From Chloroflexi bacterium HGW-Chloroflexi-6 (GTDB lineage: Bacteria > Chloroflexota > Anaerolineae > Anaerolineales > Villigracilaceae), in the NCBI GenBank assembly GCA_002840685.1, contig PHBU01000015.1, forward strand, positions 1 to 64,000: DNA of 64,000 nucleotides, written 5' to 3'. The notes below the pieces were generated by a model. It worked only from the letters and a program-made list of their open reading frames with translations, searched no databases and had not been told where the DNA came from. Numbering within the stretch: position 1 is the stretch's first letter; each line of letters begins with the position of its first letter. Positions 9,401-17,759 of the stretch are shown piece after piece. The translations under genes were made by a program, and so were the position numbers.

Positions 9401-10709
9401 TGTGGCCGGGCAATCACTCAGCAGCCGCATCTACGGACGTTTGACTGCCACTCCGATCGTTGATCCGAGCACCGGCGAGATCCTGGTCGAGGCCAATGAG
9501 ATTATTGGGCATGACCATGCTCGCAGTGTTGCCGCCGCAGGCGTTCAGGACATTAAAGTTCGTTCGCCAATGACCTGCCAATTAACCCACGGGATCTGCG
9601 CCAAATGCTATGGCCTCGATATGGGACGTGGTACTCTGGTTGAAATGGGTTCGGCTGTCGGTATTGTTGCGGCCCAATCGATCGGTGAGCCAGGTACGCA
9701 GCTGACTTTGCGCACCTTCCATACCGGCGGTGTGGCGGCTGGCGGCGACATCACGACCGGTCTCCCGCGCGTGGAAGAACTTTTTGAAGCCCGCAAGACC
9801 CCCAAGGGTGAAGCTTTCATTGCTGAGATCGATGGCGTGATCCACGTCATTCAGTCTGAAAAATACTCTGACTTGCGCCTGGTCCGCATCGAGCATTCCG
9901 AGATGGTTTCGGATACCTACGATATCCCGGAAGAATGGGAAATCGTAGCCAAGGATGAGGATGAAGTGAAGGCCGCCGATACCCTGGCCACTCTGGGCGA
10001 GGCCACCATCGCGACCCAGCATGGCGGTCGGGTGCGGATCGAAGGACGCCAGGTGATCGTTTCCTATGAGCAGCGTGAAGAGGTCGAAAATGAAATTCCG
10101 ACCACCATGCGCCTGCTTGCCAAGGATGGCGATCATGTCAAAGCCGGTCAACCGCTGACCGAAGGCTCGCTGAACCCGCATCGCATCTTGAAATTGCAGG
10201 GTCGCGATGCCTGCCAGATGTACCTGATGACGGAAGTCCAGAAGGTATATCGCTCACAGGGCCAGAACATCCATGACAAACACTTTGAAGTCATCATTCG
10301 CAAGATGTTGAGCAAAGTGCAGATCACCCGGCCAGGCGATACCCGTTTCTTGCCCGGCGATGTCATCGATCATCTGGAAATCAAGAAAATCAACGAGCAC
10401 TTGCTGGCTGAGAGCACACAGCCTGCCCGCTATGCTGAAATCCTGTTGGGCGTCACCAAAGCATCGCTCTCTACTGACTCGTTCCTGTCCGCTTCGTCTT
10501 TCCAACACACCATCAAGGTACTGGCTGGGGCTGCAATTGCCTCGACCACCGATCCGCTGTTCGGCTTGAAGGAGAACGTGATCATTGGTAAACTGATCCC
10601 GGCTGGAACGGGCTTTGTCCACGGGCGGTTTGCTGAGCTTGACAAGGCTTTGCCTGACACCCCGATTTCCCAGTTGCCAGAAATGCCCGAAAGCTTGGCT
10701 GGCGATTAA
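6462..10709 (+). CDS. rpoC: DNA-directed RNA polymerase beta' subunit
   Basis: A 1415-residue beta' subunit of RNA polymerase. The N-terminal zinc ribbon is visible as C59, C61, C74 and C77. The catalytic magnesium loop NADFDGD has its three aspartates at 627, 629 and 631. The second zinc site includes [11 protein letters not shown]. Residues of about 135-340 form a lineage-type coiled-coil insertion rich in E, K, Q and R between the zinc region and the clamp. Start taken at GTG 6462 because AGGAGG (6448-6453) is 8 bases before it; the protein then begins [12 protein letters not shown] as in related phyla. A longer GTG frame from 6351 lies in the leader hairpin. rpoB is not upstream; the neighbour is a regulator with its own frame. 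Confidence 0.97.
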   Translation: METKGLTALRISLASPETIRSWSYGEVLKPETINYRRLRPEKDGLFCEAIFGPTRDWQCYCGKYKNPRYKGIVCDKCGVEVTRAAVRRERMGHISLATPIAHIWYTRRIPSYLGLLLDISRRNLDRVLYFAQYIVTYVDEDARGKALKRLQDEISVSEREQAGVINSKIAEVKLGRDQKVAELNQRKSDLEHSYDEQIASQIEPVIQEGQRLESDLQEKMGVAAAKAVYFQATGEQILAAGEVVAASHISKVQKNVKERLEGLENELKDQKAREIEHIKLEIERVKAEAAETMESFRNQLEDQSSASQGQNSRVREELMELRPFTFLSETRYRELKSRWGQVFRADMGAESFYDIMKRLDLDKLSEELWKEVKTTKSKQKRKKATTRLKVVEAFRRSGNRPEWMVMTILPVIPPDLRPMVQLDGGRFATSDLNDLYRRVINRNNRLKRLLELGAPDVIVRNEKRMLQEAVDSLIDNSQRGKALSRRGRRELKSLSDMLKGKKGRFRRNLLGKRVDYSGRSVIVVGPQLKLYQCGLPKAMALELFRPFVIASLVQHNYAANVKGARRLIERNRPEVWEVLEEVIKHRPVLLNRAPTLHRLGIQAFEPLLIEGSAIQLHPLVTTAFNADFDGDQMAVHVPLSQKAVNEARKLMLASKNLLKPADGEPIISPSKDMVLGVYYLTMTDNRPHLGDGRIFGEMDEVLMAYQLKQVEVHSNIKVRIETYYAEDGTRLAEPVRRIIDTTVGRVIFNDVIPHEVRFVNELLEKGSVKDLIADVYEICGQEKTTRTADEVKRLGFEYAMRSGTTIAISDIAVPPQKQGIIAESLKEVELVQRDFRRGLLTEQEQNERIIQIWQKTTIDVAKAVRANMDPNGNLSTMANSGATKGGFGPISQLAGMRGLMADPSGRIIPLPIRSNFREGLTALEYFISTHGARKGLADTALRTADAGYLTRRLVDIAQDIIINEIDCGTSEGIWIHKADDVAGQSLSSRIYGRLTATPIVDPSTGEILVEANEIIGHDHARSVAAAGVQDIKVRSPMTCQLTHGICAKCYGLDMGRGTLVEMGSAVGIVAAQSIGEPGTQLTLRTFHTGGVAAGGDITTGLPRVEELFEARKTPKGEAFIAEIDGVIHVIQSEKYSDLRLVRIEHSEMVSDTYDIPEEWEIVAKDEDEVKAADTLATLGEATIATQHGGRVRIEGRQVIVSYEQREEVENEIPTTMRLLAKDGDHVKAGQPLTEGSLNPHRILKLQGRDACQMYLMTEVQKVYRSQGQNIHDKHFEVIIRKMLSKVQITRPGDTRFLPGDVIDHLEIKKINEHLLAESTQPARYAEILLGVTKASLSTDSFLSASSFQHTIKVLAGAAIASTTDPLFGLKENVIIGKLIPAGTGFVHGRFAELDKALPDTPISQLPEMPESLAGD

Positions 10710-10726
10710 AAAGTACAAGTAGACGA

Positions 10727-10763
10727 ACAGGAGCAGTTTGTACAGACTGCTCCTGTTTTTTTG
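10727..10763 (+). terminator. Intrinsic terminator of rpoC
   Basis: A perfect 11-bp stem, ACAGGAGCAGT (10727-10737) with ACTGCTCCTGT (10746-10756), an 8-base loop, and a run of T from 10756. It starts 18 bases after the rpoC stop. Confidence 0.9.
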
Positions 10764-10835
10764 TTAAAATCAAACATAAACCATTGTATGATTATGTAGC
10801 ACGATTTTCATATCATTGTTCAGGAGATGAAAAGC

Positions 10836-11675
10836 ATGTCAAAAAAGTTCATCATCATCGTCTGCCATTTGTTGCTTTGCCTGGGGCTGTTTGGTTGCAA
10901 TTTGCCTGGAAATGTCCCAACGGAACCGGCGCCAACAGAAACCGCGCTGTTGCTGCCTTCGGATACTCCCCTCCCGACGTTGACTGCCACGCTGGCGCCA
11001 TCTGAAACCCCGGCTGCTACCGCGACCGAGACTGCGACTCTCGCCCCATCTGAAACGCCTACTCCCGAGATCCCGACCGCAGAAGTGTTCCGCGAGACGA
11101 ATTGCCGCACCGGGCCGGCCGGGAATTATGACCTCGTTGCGATCATTGCCCCCGGCACAACTGTAGAAATTATTGGAGCAGATCTTGGGGCCGGGTATTA
11201 TTGGTTTATTCGTAACCCGGAAAATCCTGACCAGAGCTGCTGGCTTTTGGCGCAAAATGCCAAAGTCACTGGAAACACATCCCTGCTGCCTGCTCTTAGC
11301 CCGATGCCCTCGCCGACCAGCGCACCGGCTTTTCAGGTGGCTTTTAAGAATTTTGATGTTTGCAAGGGTGGTTATTTTGCGCGTTTTAGCATAACCAATA
11401 CGGGTGATGTTCAATTCCGCTCTGCATACATCAAGGTAACCAATACCAAGAATGGCGAGGTGCAAGAGCAAAGCTTGAACGCCTTTGACCTGACAGAGGG
11501 ATGTATCATCGCCAAAAATGTGGCGCCGCTCTTACCAGGTCAGACCGGGCATTTGGATAGTCCGCGCTTCAATAAAGATCATCGTAATCAGCGATTGACA
11601 GCGATCATCATGGTTTGTACTGAGCAAAACCTGAAGGGCACTTGTGTTACCCAAACCCTGGATGTCAGGCCATAG
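10836..11675 (+). CDS. Lipoprotein with Pro/Thr linker and SH3-like domain
   Basis: A 279-residue secreted lipoprotein. It begins MSKKF, has a hydrophobic signal and the lipobox LFGC, then a linker of Thr, Pro, Ala and Glu (about residues 25-85), then a bacterial SH3-like segment starting TNCRTGPAGNYDLVAIIAPGT and ending at SCWLLAQ. The last 100 residues form a beta-rich domain with four cysteines (VCKGGYF, EGCII, MVCTE, GTCVT) that may pair. Start at 10836 is preferred over ATG 10827 because CAGGAG ends directly at 10826, leaving proper spacing only for the second ATG. Probably anchored on the outside of the cell membrane; ligand unknown. Confidence 0.75.
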   Translation: MSKKFIIIVCHLLLCLGLFGCNLPGNVPTEPAPTETALLLPSDTPLPTLTATLAPSETPAATATETATLAPSETPTPEIPTAEVFRETNCRTGPAGNYDLVAIIAPGTTVEIIGADLGAGYYWFIRNPENPDQSCWLLAQNAKVTGNTSLLPALSPMPSPTSAPAFQVAFKNFDVCKGGYFARFSITNTGDVQFRSAYIKVTNTKNGEVQEQSLNAFDLTEGCIIAKNVAPLLPGQTGHLDSPRFNKDHRNQRLTAIIMVCTEQNLKGTCVTQTLDVRP

Positions 11676-11700
11676 GCTGATGTAACAGCCACCAGAAATA

Positions 11701-11737
11701 AAAAACGCAGGAGAGATGTTAACTTTCCTGCGTTTTT
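11701..11737. terminator. Bidirectional terminator between convergent genes
   Basis: AAAAACGCAGGA (11701-11712) pairs with TCCTGCGTTTTT (11726-11737). The A and T runs at both ends let it end transcripts of the lipoprotein gene on plus and of the DUF4230 gene on minus. Confidence 0.85.
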
Positions 11738-11751
11738 TTATTTCGTGAATT

Positions 11752-12420
11752 TTATTTTACAAAGATTACTTCTTTATAGCCGAGCGCCTGGAAAAATTTA
11801 TACAGGAACGACTCTGCGTTTTGTTGCGCCTGTGTGAGAATACCGTCTTCATTGGCGGCTTTAAGTATTTCCTGTTCAGCAGCCTGGCGGGCCAGGGTTT
11901 CCAGGTCCTGCACGCTTTTTGTCAGTATGCCAGTGCTGCGGTCATAAACGTAGGATTTTTCGTTATTAAGAGTGGCAACGAAAATTTCAGCCGGTGGCAA
12001 TCTAACCTGGAGCACGCCGTTGACCAGTTGCATATCACCTGGCTGGATTTTTTCCATGTCAATCCCAGCGATAACGATGCCGTGGGCTACGAAGAGCAAT
12101 TTGTCTCCGAACAGAAAGCCGAAGCTACCCTGGCCAATTTCAGCTGTGATAACCTTTTCGACGCTGTACTGGATGGTTTCAAGCCGCGCCAAGGCGCGTA
12201 TTTCGCTGATGTACGTTACAGGGTCGGGGATGATGGTGGGAGTTGGATTCATCAGGCTCGAGACCTGGGTTTGTAAGGCGGCATTGCTTTGTTGGAAGGG
12301 AGCTACAGCTCCGCCAATGGCACTTTCGGCGCTCTGCTGGATGGATGTGACCAGATAATATGCCGCGCCGACCAGTACCACTACAAAGATAAGGAAGAAC
12401 AGTGTTGATAGTTTATTCAT
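11752..12420 (-). CDS. DUF4230 family membrane-anchored protein
   Basis: A 222-residue protein with one N-terminal membrane segment (about residues 6-24) and a coiled-coil-like stretch up to residue 50. It then has the DUF4230 pattern: LETIQYSVEKVITAE, LLFVAHGIVIAGIDMEKI, VRLPPAEIFVATL and KSYVYDRSTGIL. The family is common in Chloroflexota, Firmicutes and Bacteroidetes, and no biochemical function is established that I know of. The bulk should lie outside the cytoplasm. It is monocistronic, ending at a shared terminator with the lipoprotein gene. Confidence 0.8.
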   Translation of the reverse strand: MNKLSTLFFLIFVVVLVGAAYYLVTSIQQSAESAIGGAVAPFQQSNAALQTQVSSLMNPTPTIIPDPVTYISEIRALARLETIQYSVEKVITAEIGQGSFGFLFGDKLLFVAHGIVIAGIDMEKIQPGDMQLVNGVLQVRLPPAEIFVATLNNEKSYVYDRSTGILTKSVQDLETLARQAAEQEILKAANEDGILTQAQQNAESFLYKFFQALGYKEVIFVK

Positions 12421-12486
12421 GGTTTCATTATACCTTTAGGGTGTATCAATTTTATTAACACCCATATTTATTAAAACATATTAGCC

Positions 12487-12515
12487 TTGCAAGATGCGCG
12501 AAATGGCATTATTAT
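12487..12515 (+). promoter_or_regulatory. Sigma-70 promoter of the phnDCE operon
   Basis: TTGCAA (12487-12492) and TATTAT (12510-12515) are 17 bases apart. The start site would be near 12522, 55 bases before the phnD ATG. A short stem, GGGTGT (12439-12444) with ACACCC (12458-12463), lies upstream and could be an operator; no Pho box was recognised. Confidence 0.6.
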
Positions 12516-12576
12516 CAAAAATGTAAGCCTGTATGAACAGGCTAAAAACCAAGTTCTTCTAGAGGAGAAGAAAAAA

Positions 12577-13719
12577 ATGAAACGCTCGATATACATGTTG
12601 TTCGCCGTCCTGGCTGTGTTTGCCTTTGTGCTTGCGGCCTGCGGCCCCGCCGAAGTTCCGGCGACCGAAGCCCCGGTTGTGGAAGAACCGACCGCTGTTC
12701 CGCCCACCGCTGTCCCGCCCACCGAAGAGCCGACCGCTGTTCCTGAGCCCGCCGTTGGCAGCCCGGAACACCCCATCAAAGTGTTGTTTGTCCCTTCCGT
12801 GGACGCCAACATCATCGTGACCGGTGGTGAAGTGATGGCCCAGGCGCTTAATGAAGCTACTGGCCTGACCTTTGAAGTGGTTGTGCCGACTTCTTATGCG
12901 GCCACCATCGAAGAGATGTGCGCATCCCCCACAGACACCATGGCCTTCATCCCTGGCCTGGGTTACGCCATCGCCAGCCAGTTGTGCGGCGTGGATGTTT
13001 CCTTCAAAGCGATCCGCTTTGGCTACCCTGTTTATTGGGCTGAGTACATTGTTGCCCGCGACAGCGAATTCCAGACCCTGGAAGATCTTGAAGGCGCTAC
13101 CTGGGGCTTCGGCGATCAGGGCTCAACCTCCGGTTACATGGTTCCCTTTGTTGAACTTGCTGAATTGGGTGTAACCCCCGGCGAACAGGTTCAGACCGGC
13201 GGCCACAACCAGACCGTTACCGCTGTTTACAATGGCGAAGTTGACTTTGGTACCGTTTTCTACAGCGTTCCGTTGAATGCTGATGGCAAGCCAGTCTTCA
13301 CCTGGGCTGAGTACCAGGAAGGTAAAGTTACCGAAGATATGTACGAACTTCCTGCTGAGGTGATCCCGAACTGCGCTCCCGATGCCGAAGGCAAGAAACT
13401 TCTCTGCGACGGCTGGCGCGTTCTCGATGCCCGCGCGAACATCCGCACGGAAGCCCCCGATGTGATGCAGAAAGTTCGCATCCTGGCTGTTTCATCCGCC
13501 ATCCCGAACGACACCCTGTCCTTTGGCCCCGAATTCCCGGCCGAAGTGCGCGCCCAGATCGAAGAAGCTTTGCTTGCCTTCGCCGGCACCGAAGCCTGGG
13601 GCCAGTCCATTGGTAGCAACGATTTCTACGGTTGGACCGGTATTGAAGCAGCCACCGACGCTGAATATGATATTGTTCGCGCCATGGTTGAAGCCACCGG
13701 TTACGAAATTGAGCCGTAG
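12577..13719 (+). CDS. phnD: Phosphonate/phosphite ABC transporter substrate-binding lipoprotein
   Basis: A 380-residue binding protein. The N-terminus MKRSIYMLFAVLAVF ends in the lipobox LAAC, followed by a Pro/Ala/Glu/Thr linker to about residue 62. The mature domain has PhnD features: IKVLFVPSVDANIIVTGGE, FIPGLGYAIASQLCG, WGFGDQGSTSGYMVP, and a VDFGTVFYSVPL pocket strand. Start at 12577 follows GAGGAGAAG; the longer frame from 12487 lies over the promoter. It is the first gene of phnDCE and would deliver phosphonate, phosphite or a similar phosphorus compound to the permease. The precise ligand cannot be told from sequence. Confidence 0.88.
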   Translation: MKRSIYMLFAVLAVFAFVLAACGPAEVPATEAPVVEEPTAVPPTAVPPTEEPTAVPEPAVGSPEHPIKVLFVPSVDANIIVTGGEVMAQALNEATGLTFEVVVPTSYAATIEEMCASPTDTMAFIPGLGYAIASQLCGVDVSFKAIRFGYPVYWAEYIVARDSEFQTLEDLEGATWGFGDQGSTSGYMVPFVELAELGVTPGEQVQTGGHNQTVTAVYNGEVDFGTVFYSVPLNADGKPVFTWAEYQEGKVTEDMYELPAEVIPNCAPDAEGKKLLCDGWRVLDARANIRTEAPDVMQKVRILAVSSAIPNDTLSFGPEFPAEVRAQIEEALLAFAGTEAWGQSIGSNDFYGWTGIEAATDAEYDIVRAMVEATGYEIEP

Positions 13720-13740
13720 TCTCACAATGTTTTTGTAATA

Positions 13741-13776
13741 AAATTTGGGGCAGGGAAATCTCCCTGCCCCAAATTT
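13741..13776. repeat. Very stable hairpin between phnD and phnC
   Basis: AAATTTGGGGCAGGGA (13741-13756) pairs perfectly over 16 bp with 13761-13776 around a 4-base loop. There is no T run on the plus side, so it is not a standard terminator. It may protect the phnD message and reduce read-through into phnC, as hairpins behind binding-protein genes often do (inference). Confidence 0.75.
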
Positions 13777-13856
13777 GCGCTAATTCCAATTGTTTTGGTT
13801 TTATCCAAGGCTTGGGCGCGGGTATGCGCCACAATCACATTTTCAGGATATTCGCC

Positions 13857-14609
13857 ATGCTTCAAATCAAAAATCTGACCAAAATTTACGATGGCGGCGT
13901 GAAAGCGCTCGATAATGTTAGTTTTGAAGTACCAGACGGAGAATTCCTGGCCGTCATCGGCTTGAGCGGCTCGGGTAAATCTACACTCTTGCGCTGTATC
14001 AATCGCCTGATTGAGCCCACCGATGGACAGATCCTTTGGAATGGAGAAGATATCACCGGCGCCTCGAATGAAGAAATGCGCCGCATTCGCCGTAAGATAG
14101 GCATGGTTTTTCAGCACTTCAATCTTGTGCATCGTTCCAAAGTAATCACAAATGTACTGGCTGGCCGGCTCGGATACATCAACCCGGCCTGGAGTTTGGT
14201 CAATCGTTTTCCACAAGAAGACGTTGACAAAGCGCTGCAGCAATTAAATCGGGTTGGCATTGCTGACAAAGCATACCAACGCGCAGATGAACTCAGTGGT
14301 GGACAACAACAGCGCGTGGGCATTGCTCGCGCCTTGATGCAAGACCCTAAAATGATATTGGCAGATGAACCTGTAGCCAGCCTTGATCCTGTCCTGGCGC
14401 ATAGCATCATGTCGCATCTGGAAGACATCAATAAAAATGACGGTGTCATGGTGCTTTGCAGCCTGCACTTTCTTGATCTGGTGCATCGCTATGCGGACCG
14501 GGTTGTTGCTCTGAATGCAGGCGAGTTGGTTTTCGAAGGGCTTCCCAAAGATATTGATGATAAAAAATTTAAAGACATCTATGGCCGTGACGCAGAGCGG
14601 GTAGGGTAG
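13857..14609 (+). CDS. phnC: Phosphonate ABC transporter ATP-binding protein
   Basis: A 250-residue ABC ATPase beginning MLQIKNLTKIYDGGVKALDN. Walker [11 protein letters not shown]-loop GMVFQHFNLV, signature LSGGQQQR, Walker B MILADEPVASLDP and the switch histidine in LCSLHFLDLV are present. The helical-domain sequence VLAGRLGYINPAWSL is typical of PhnC. Start at 13857 is supported by AGGA 8 bases upstream; the longer frame from 13812 is not. The permease gene follows after 4 bases. It energises import of the PhnD ligand at the cytoplasmic face. Confidence 0.93.
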   Translation: MLQIKNLTKIYDGGVKALDNVSFEVPDGEFLAVIGLSGSGKSTLLRCINRLIEPTDGQILWNGEDITGASNEEMRRIRRKIGMVFQHFNLVHRSKVITNVLAGRLGYINPAWSLVNRFPQEDVDKALQQLNRVGIADKAYQRADELSGGQQQRVGIARALMQDPKMILADEPVASLDPVLAHSIMSHLEDINKNDGVMVLCSLHFLDLVHRYADRVVALNAGELVFEGLPKDIDDKKFKDIYGRDAERVG

Positions 14610-14613
14610 CAGC

Positions 14614-16455
14614 ATGAAGAACGCAAAAAAAACTTCCATCTGGAAATCGCTGCGAACCGGTTTGTTCGCATTTTTGGGAATGGCGATCATTGCTTATGGC
14701 TTTGAAATCACCCAGGTTGATCTCGAAGAATTGCGCAGCGAAAACCGCCAGGAAAGCCTGGTTCGCGTTGCGCGAGCCTTGGCGCAGCCTGAATTATTTG
14801 AATACGAACAAGTAGAGGAAGTGGTCAATACCCAGTTATATGTTCCCTGCCCGGCTGATAGCAGCATCCTGCCTGAGCCGGTACAAGCAACAGGTTCAGA
14901 TCCTTATGTGGTGATTGCCCCGGTTTGTGCCGCGCCTGGTGAAACTGTCCGGGTGGAAGGGTTTAATTTCGCCCCCAACACCACAGGGCCGGTGCGTTTC
15001 ATTCCGGGTAGCGATTCAACCAACCCCGTTTCATTGGGGCGCGACAATGCAACTACCGATGATGACGGCCATTTTGCCCTGGACCTGGTACTGCCCAAGC
15101 GCCCCAGCGATGAAGTACAGTTTATCCGCGCCACCCTGCGCCGCAATGTAGGCAGCCCGCATCTTACCCAGACCGCGCATGATACCTGGGACAAAATTAT
15201 TGAAACTGTTTTCCTGGCATTGCTTGCAACAGTTTTTGGAACCATGCTGGCCATTCCGCTGAGTTTCATCGCTGCGCGTAACCTGATGAAACCTGTTAAG
15301 AGTCCGCTTGCCAGCATTGCCCTTTCTATTTTGGGCTGGCCAGTCGGGATGGTTATTGGCTATATGGTTTTTAGTTGGGTTGGGGGGCTAAGCGCCCAGG
15401 CCGGTTCAAATATTTGGATTAACTTGCTGAGCGTGATCGTCACACCGATGATCGCCCTTGCAGGCCTTCGCTGGGCTATTCCCCAGGAAGAAATAACAAT
15501 CCCAACAACATCTCTTAAGTTGGCGCGCCTGGGTGTTCTATTTCTGGTAATGCTGATTAGCTTTTTCGGGCTTTTCCAGTTATCCAGCCTGGCCATGTAT
15601 TTGGGAAAGGTTTTGCAGACCGCTCTAGGCTCATTTGGCTTCCTGGGGTACTTCCTCTTCCAGGTCGGTGATATTTTTGCGATCACCACTGCTGTTTTGG
15701 GCGGTTTGGCAGTTGGCGCGGCGCTCAGCAGCTTCCTTGGGCGCCTGGGCCAGCAGGCCACCGAAAAATGGCCGCTGACCCCCCTCAAGATTATCAATGT
15801 TGTCTTGGCTGGTCTGGCGGGTGCGACCATTTTAGGCTTGGTTGGCCAGTTGATCGAGTGGCTTTACCAGATTGGCAACCCTGCCTATACTTTGTGGGGA
15901 CCGGTTGTGGTGGGCGCTGGGCTGGGAATTGCCCTGGCTCTTGTCACCAAAGCCAGGGAAGCCTTGCCGGTTGGTATGGTCATCTATACGGTCACGCGTA
16001 CCTTCCTGAATGGCCTGCGCTCGGTGGAAGCGCTGGTGATGGCGATCGTCTTTGTCATCGCGGTGGGCATCGGCCCATTTGCCGGTGTTATGGCGCTCGG
16101 CCTGCACACCATCGTCAGCCTGGCAAAGCTCTACTCGGAGCAGGTTGAAAGCATCGCGTCCGGTCCGCTTGAGGCCATCCAGGCCACCGGCGCCAATCGC
16201 CTGCAGACCATCGTCTACGGGGTCATCCCCCAAATTATCCCGCCTTACATCTCGTACACCATGTACCGTTGGGACATCAACGTGCGTATGTCGACCATCA
16301 TCGGTTTCGTTGGCGGCGGCGGCATCGGGTTCCTGCTCCAGCAGAACATCAACCTGCTCAACTACCGCGGCGCAAGCGCTCAAATGCTGGCGATAGCGGT
16401 GGTTGTCTCGCTCATGGATTACATCAGCTCTGAACTGCGCGAGCGGGTCGTCTAA
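14614..16455 (+). CDS. phnE: Phosphonate ABC transporter permease with extra extracytoplasmic and membrane regions
   Basis: A 613-residue permease, against about 270 for ordinary PhnE. Residues 12-30 are a first membrane helix. About 35-195 form an added extracytoplasmic region containing an IPT/Ig-like motif (GETVRVEGFNFAPNT). The PhnE core starts at IIETVFLALLATVFGTMLAIPLSF and AARNLM. It is then interrupted by about 200 residues with several hydrophobic helices and resumes at RTFLNGLRSVEALVMAIVF, VGIGPFAGVMAL and the EAA loop ESIASGPLEAIQATGANRL. The start is 4 bases after phnC. By family it forms the homodimeric channel; the extra domain may dock PhnD. One open frame throughout, so not an artefact of a broken gene as far as visible. 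Confidence 0.85.
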   Translation: MKNAKKTSIWKSLRTGLFAFLGMAIIAYGFEITQVDLEELRSENRQESLVRVARALAQPELFEYEQVEEVVNTQLYVPCPADSSILPEPVQATGSDPYVVIAPVCAAPGETVRVEGFNFAPNTTGPVRFIPGSDSTNPVSLGRDNATTDDDGHFALDLVLPKRPSDEVQFIRATLRRNVGSPHLTQTAHDTWDKIIETVFLALLATVFGTMLAIPLSFIAARNLMKPVKSPLASIALSILGWPVGMVIGYMVFSWVGGLSAQAGSNIWINLLSVIVTPMIALAGLRWAIPQEEITIPTTSLKLARLGVLFLVMLISFFGLFQLSSLAMYLGKVLQTALGSFGFLGYFLFQVGDIFAITTAVLGGLAVGAALSSFLGRLGQQATEKWPLTPLKIINVVLAGLAGATILGLVGQLIEWLYQIGNPAYTLWGPVVVGAGLGIALALVTKAREALPVGMVIYTVTRTFLNGLRSVEALVMAIVFVIAVGIGPFAGVMALGLHTIVSLAKLYSEQVESIASGPLEAIQATGANRLQTIVYGVIPQIIPPYISYTMYRWDINVRMSTIIGFVGGGGIGFLLQQNINLLNYRGASAQMLAIAVVVSLMDYISSELRERVV

Positions 16456-16485
16456 CCCAATCAGATTTGCGCATTAGAATTTCAT

Positions 16486-16516
16486 CAGCGCCGGAATTTT
16501 CCGGCGCTGTTTTTTG
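16486..16516 (+). terminator. Intrinsic terminator of phnDCE
   Basis: CAGCGCCGG (16486-16494) pairs with CCGGCGCTG (16501-16509), loop AATTTT, followed by six T. The promoter of the next gene overlaps its T run. Confidence 0.9.
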
Positions 16517-16523
16517 GTACAAT
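16515..16523 (+). promoter_or_regulatory. Extended -10 promoter, probably leaderless
   Basis: TGGTACAAT (extended -10, TGnTACAAT) ends 7 bases before the ATG at 16531, so transcription should start at or next to the start codon. No Shine-Dalgarno is present and no -35 is seen. Confidence 0.55.
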
Positions 16524-16530
16524 CCTGCCC

Positions 16531-17196
16531 ATGTTCAAAAAAATAATCGCAAAAATCACAAAACTATTTTGGTACTTACTCCTGGCCGGGATGGGGATTC
16601 TCACCATTTCGCGGATTGTTACTGGCCTGGTGGGGTGGGTGCGCACTTATGGAGAGCCCGACGTTCCTACCCGGCCCGTGGCCATCGTTTTCGGAGCGGG
16701 TCTGACCCGCAGCGGAGGAGCGACGGCGGTTCTGCGTGACCGGATCCAGACCGCGGCAAACCTGTATTTTGCCGGAAAAGTTGAAAAGCTGCTGATGAGC
16801 GGGGACAACAGCACTGTTGAATACAACGAACCGGCCGCCATGCGCGAATTTGCGCTTAGCCTGGGCATACCGGATGAAGCGATTGTGCTCGATTATGCCG
16901 GGCGGCGCACTTATGATACCTGCTATCGCGCTCGCGCTATTTTTGGTGTGGATTCCGCCATTCTGGTCACGCAGCCGTTTCACATGCCGCGCGCCGTTTA
17001 TCTATGTAATGCGCTGGGTGTTGATGGGGTGGGTGTGGTTGCCGAAAATTTCAACTATCGACGCTCATCTTTGCTCTTTTGGAATGCCCGCGAACTGGCC
17101 GCCACCGTCACCGCCTTGATCGATGTCCATATCCTCCGGCCGCTGCCGATTTTGGGGGAACCCGAACCCATTTTCAAGGAGACTGTCCTACAATGA
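16531..17196 (+). CDS. SanA/YdcF-like DUF218 membrane protein
   Basis: A 221-residue protein with an N-terminal membrane helix (about residues 12-35) and a DUF218 domain of the SanA type: AIVFGAGL, VLRDRIQTAANLY, LLMSGDNSTVEYNEP, IVLDYAGRRTYDTCYRA and LVTQPFHMPRAVYL. SanA in enterobacteria affects envelope permeability to vancomycin at high temperature; the enzymatic role of the family is unsettled. No ribosome site precedes the ATG, in line with a leaderless message. The next gene starts inside its stop codon (ATGA), so the two are translationally coupled. Confidence 0.85.
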   Translation: MFKKIIAKITKLFWYLLLAGMGILTISRIVTGLVGWVRTYGEPDVPTRPVAIVFGAGLTRSGGATAVLRDRIQTAANLYFAGKVEKLLMSGDNSTVEYNEPAAMREFALSLGIPDEAIVLDYAGRRTYDTCYRARAIFGVDSAILVTQPFHMPRAVYLCNALGVDGVGVVAENFNYRRSSLLFWNARELAATVTALIDVHILRPLPILGEPEPIFKETVLQ

Positions 17197-17759
17197 CCCG
17201 CGAAGAAGCTCTTTCTCTGGTAAACGAATATGTCAAAAGCGAGTCTTTGATACGCCACATGTTTTGCGTAGAGGCAGCGATGCGTTTTTACGCCGAGAAA
17301 TTTGGAGAAGATGTCGATGTATGGGGCTTGGCTGGTTTGCTGCACGATTTTGATTGGGAGATTCACCCGACAGCCGAGCAGCACCCGATCGAAGGCGCTC
17401 CCATCCTGCGCGAGCGTGGTGTGGACGAAATGATCGTGCGCGCCATTCTCAGCCATGGCGACAACACCGGCATCGCGCGTGAGACAGCCATGGAAAAAGC
17501 ACTCAATGCCTGTGATGAAATTACCGGCCTGATCACTGCGGTGGCGCTGGTACGCCCTTCACGCTCGATCCTCGATCTGGAGCCGTCCTCGGTCAAGAAA
17601 AAATGGAAGGACAAAGCTTTTGCCGCCGGAACCGACCGCGCAGGGATGGAAAAAGCCGCCGAAGAATTCGGCGTTGATCTGTGGGGAGAACATGTCGGCA
17701 ATGTGATTGCGGCCATGCGGCGCATTGCGCCTGAATTGGGGCTGGTGGGGGTTCTTTAA
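17193..17759 (+). CDS. HD-domain hydrolase
   Basis: A 188-residue HD-superfamily protein. A first metal ligand H (SLIRHMFCVEAAM) is followed by the HD doublet in GLLHDFDWEIH and later by ILSHGDN and NACDEITGL, the usual metal-site arrangement. Many small proteins of this type are annotated as HDIG or phosphohydrolase; the substrate is unknown. The start is fixed by the ATGA overlap with the SanA-like gene and by CAAGGAGA 10 bases upstream; longer frames from 17079 overlap the previous gene. It ends directly against the convergent sugar transferase gene. Confidence 0.85.
   Translation: MTREEALSLVNEYVKSESLIRHMFCVEAAMRFYAEKFGEDVDVWGLAGLLHDFDWEIHPTAEQHPIEGAPILRERGVDEMIVRAILSHGDNTGIARETAMEKALNACDEITGLITAVALVRPSRSILDLEPSSVKKKWKDKAFAAGTDRAGMEKAAEEFGVDLWGEHVGNVIAAMRRIAPELGLVGVL

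Noticed and set aside
13741-13776. Terminator of phnD
   Set aside because: Stem is very stable but no T run follows on the plus strand and phnC lacks a clear promoter of its own, so it is listed as a hairpin instead.
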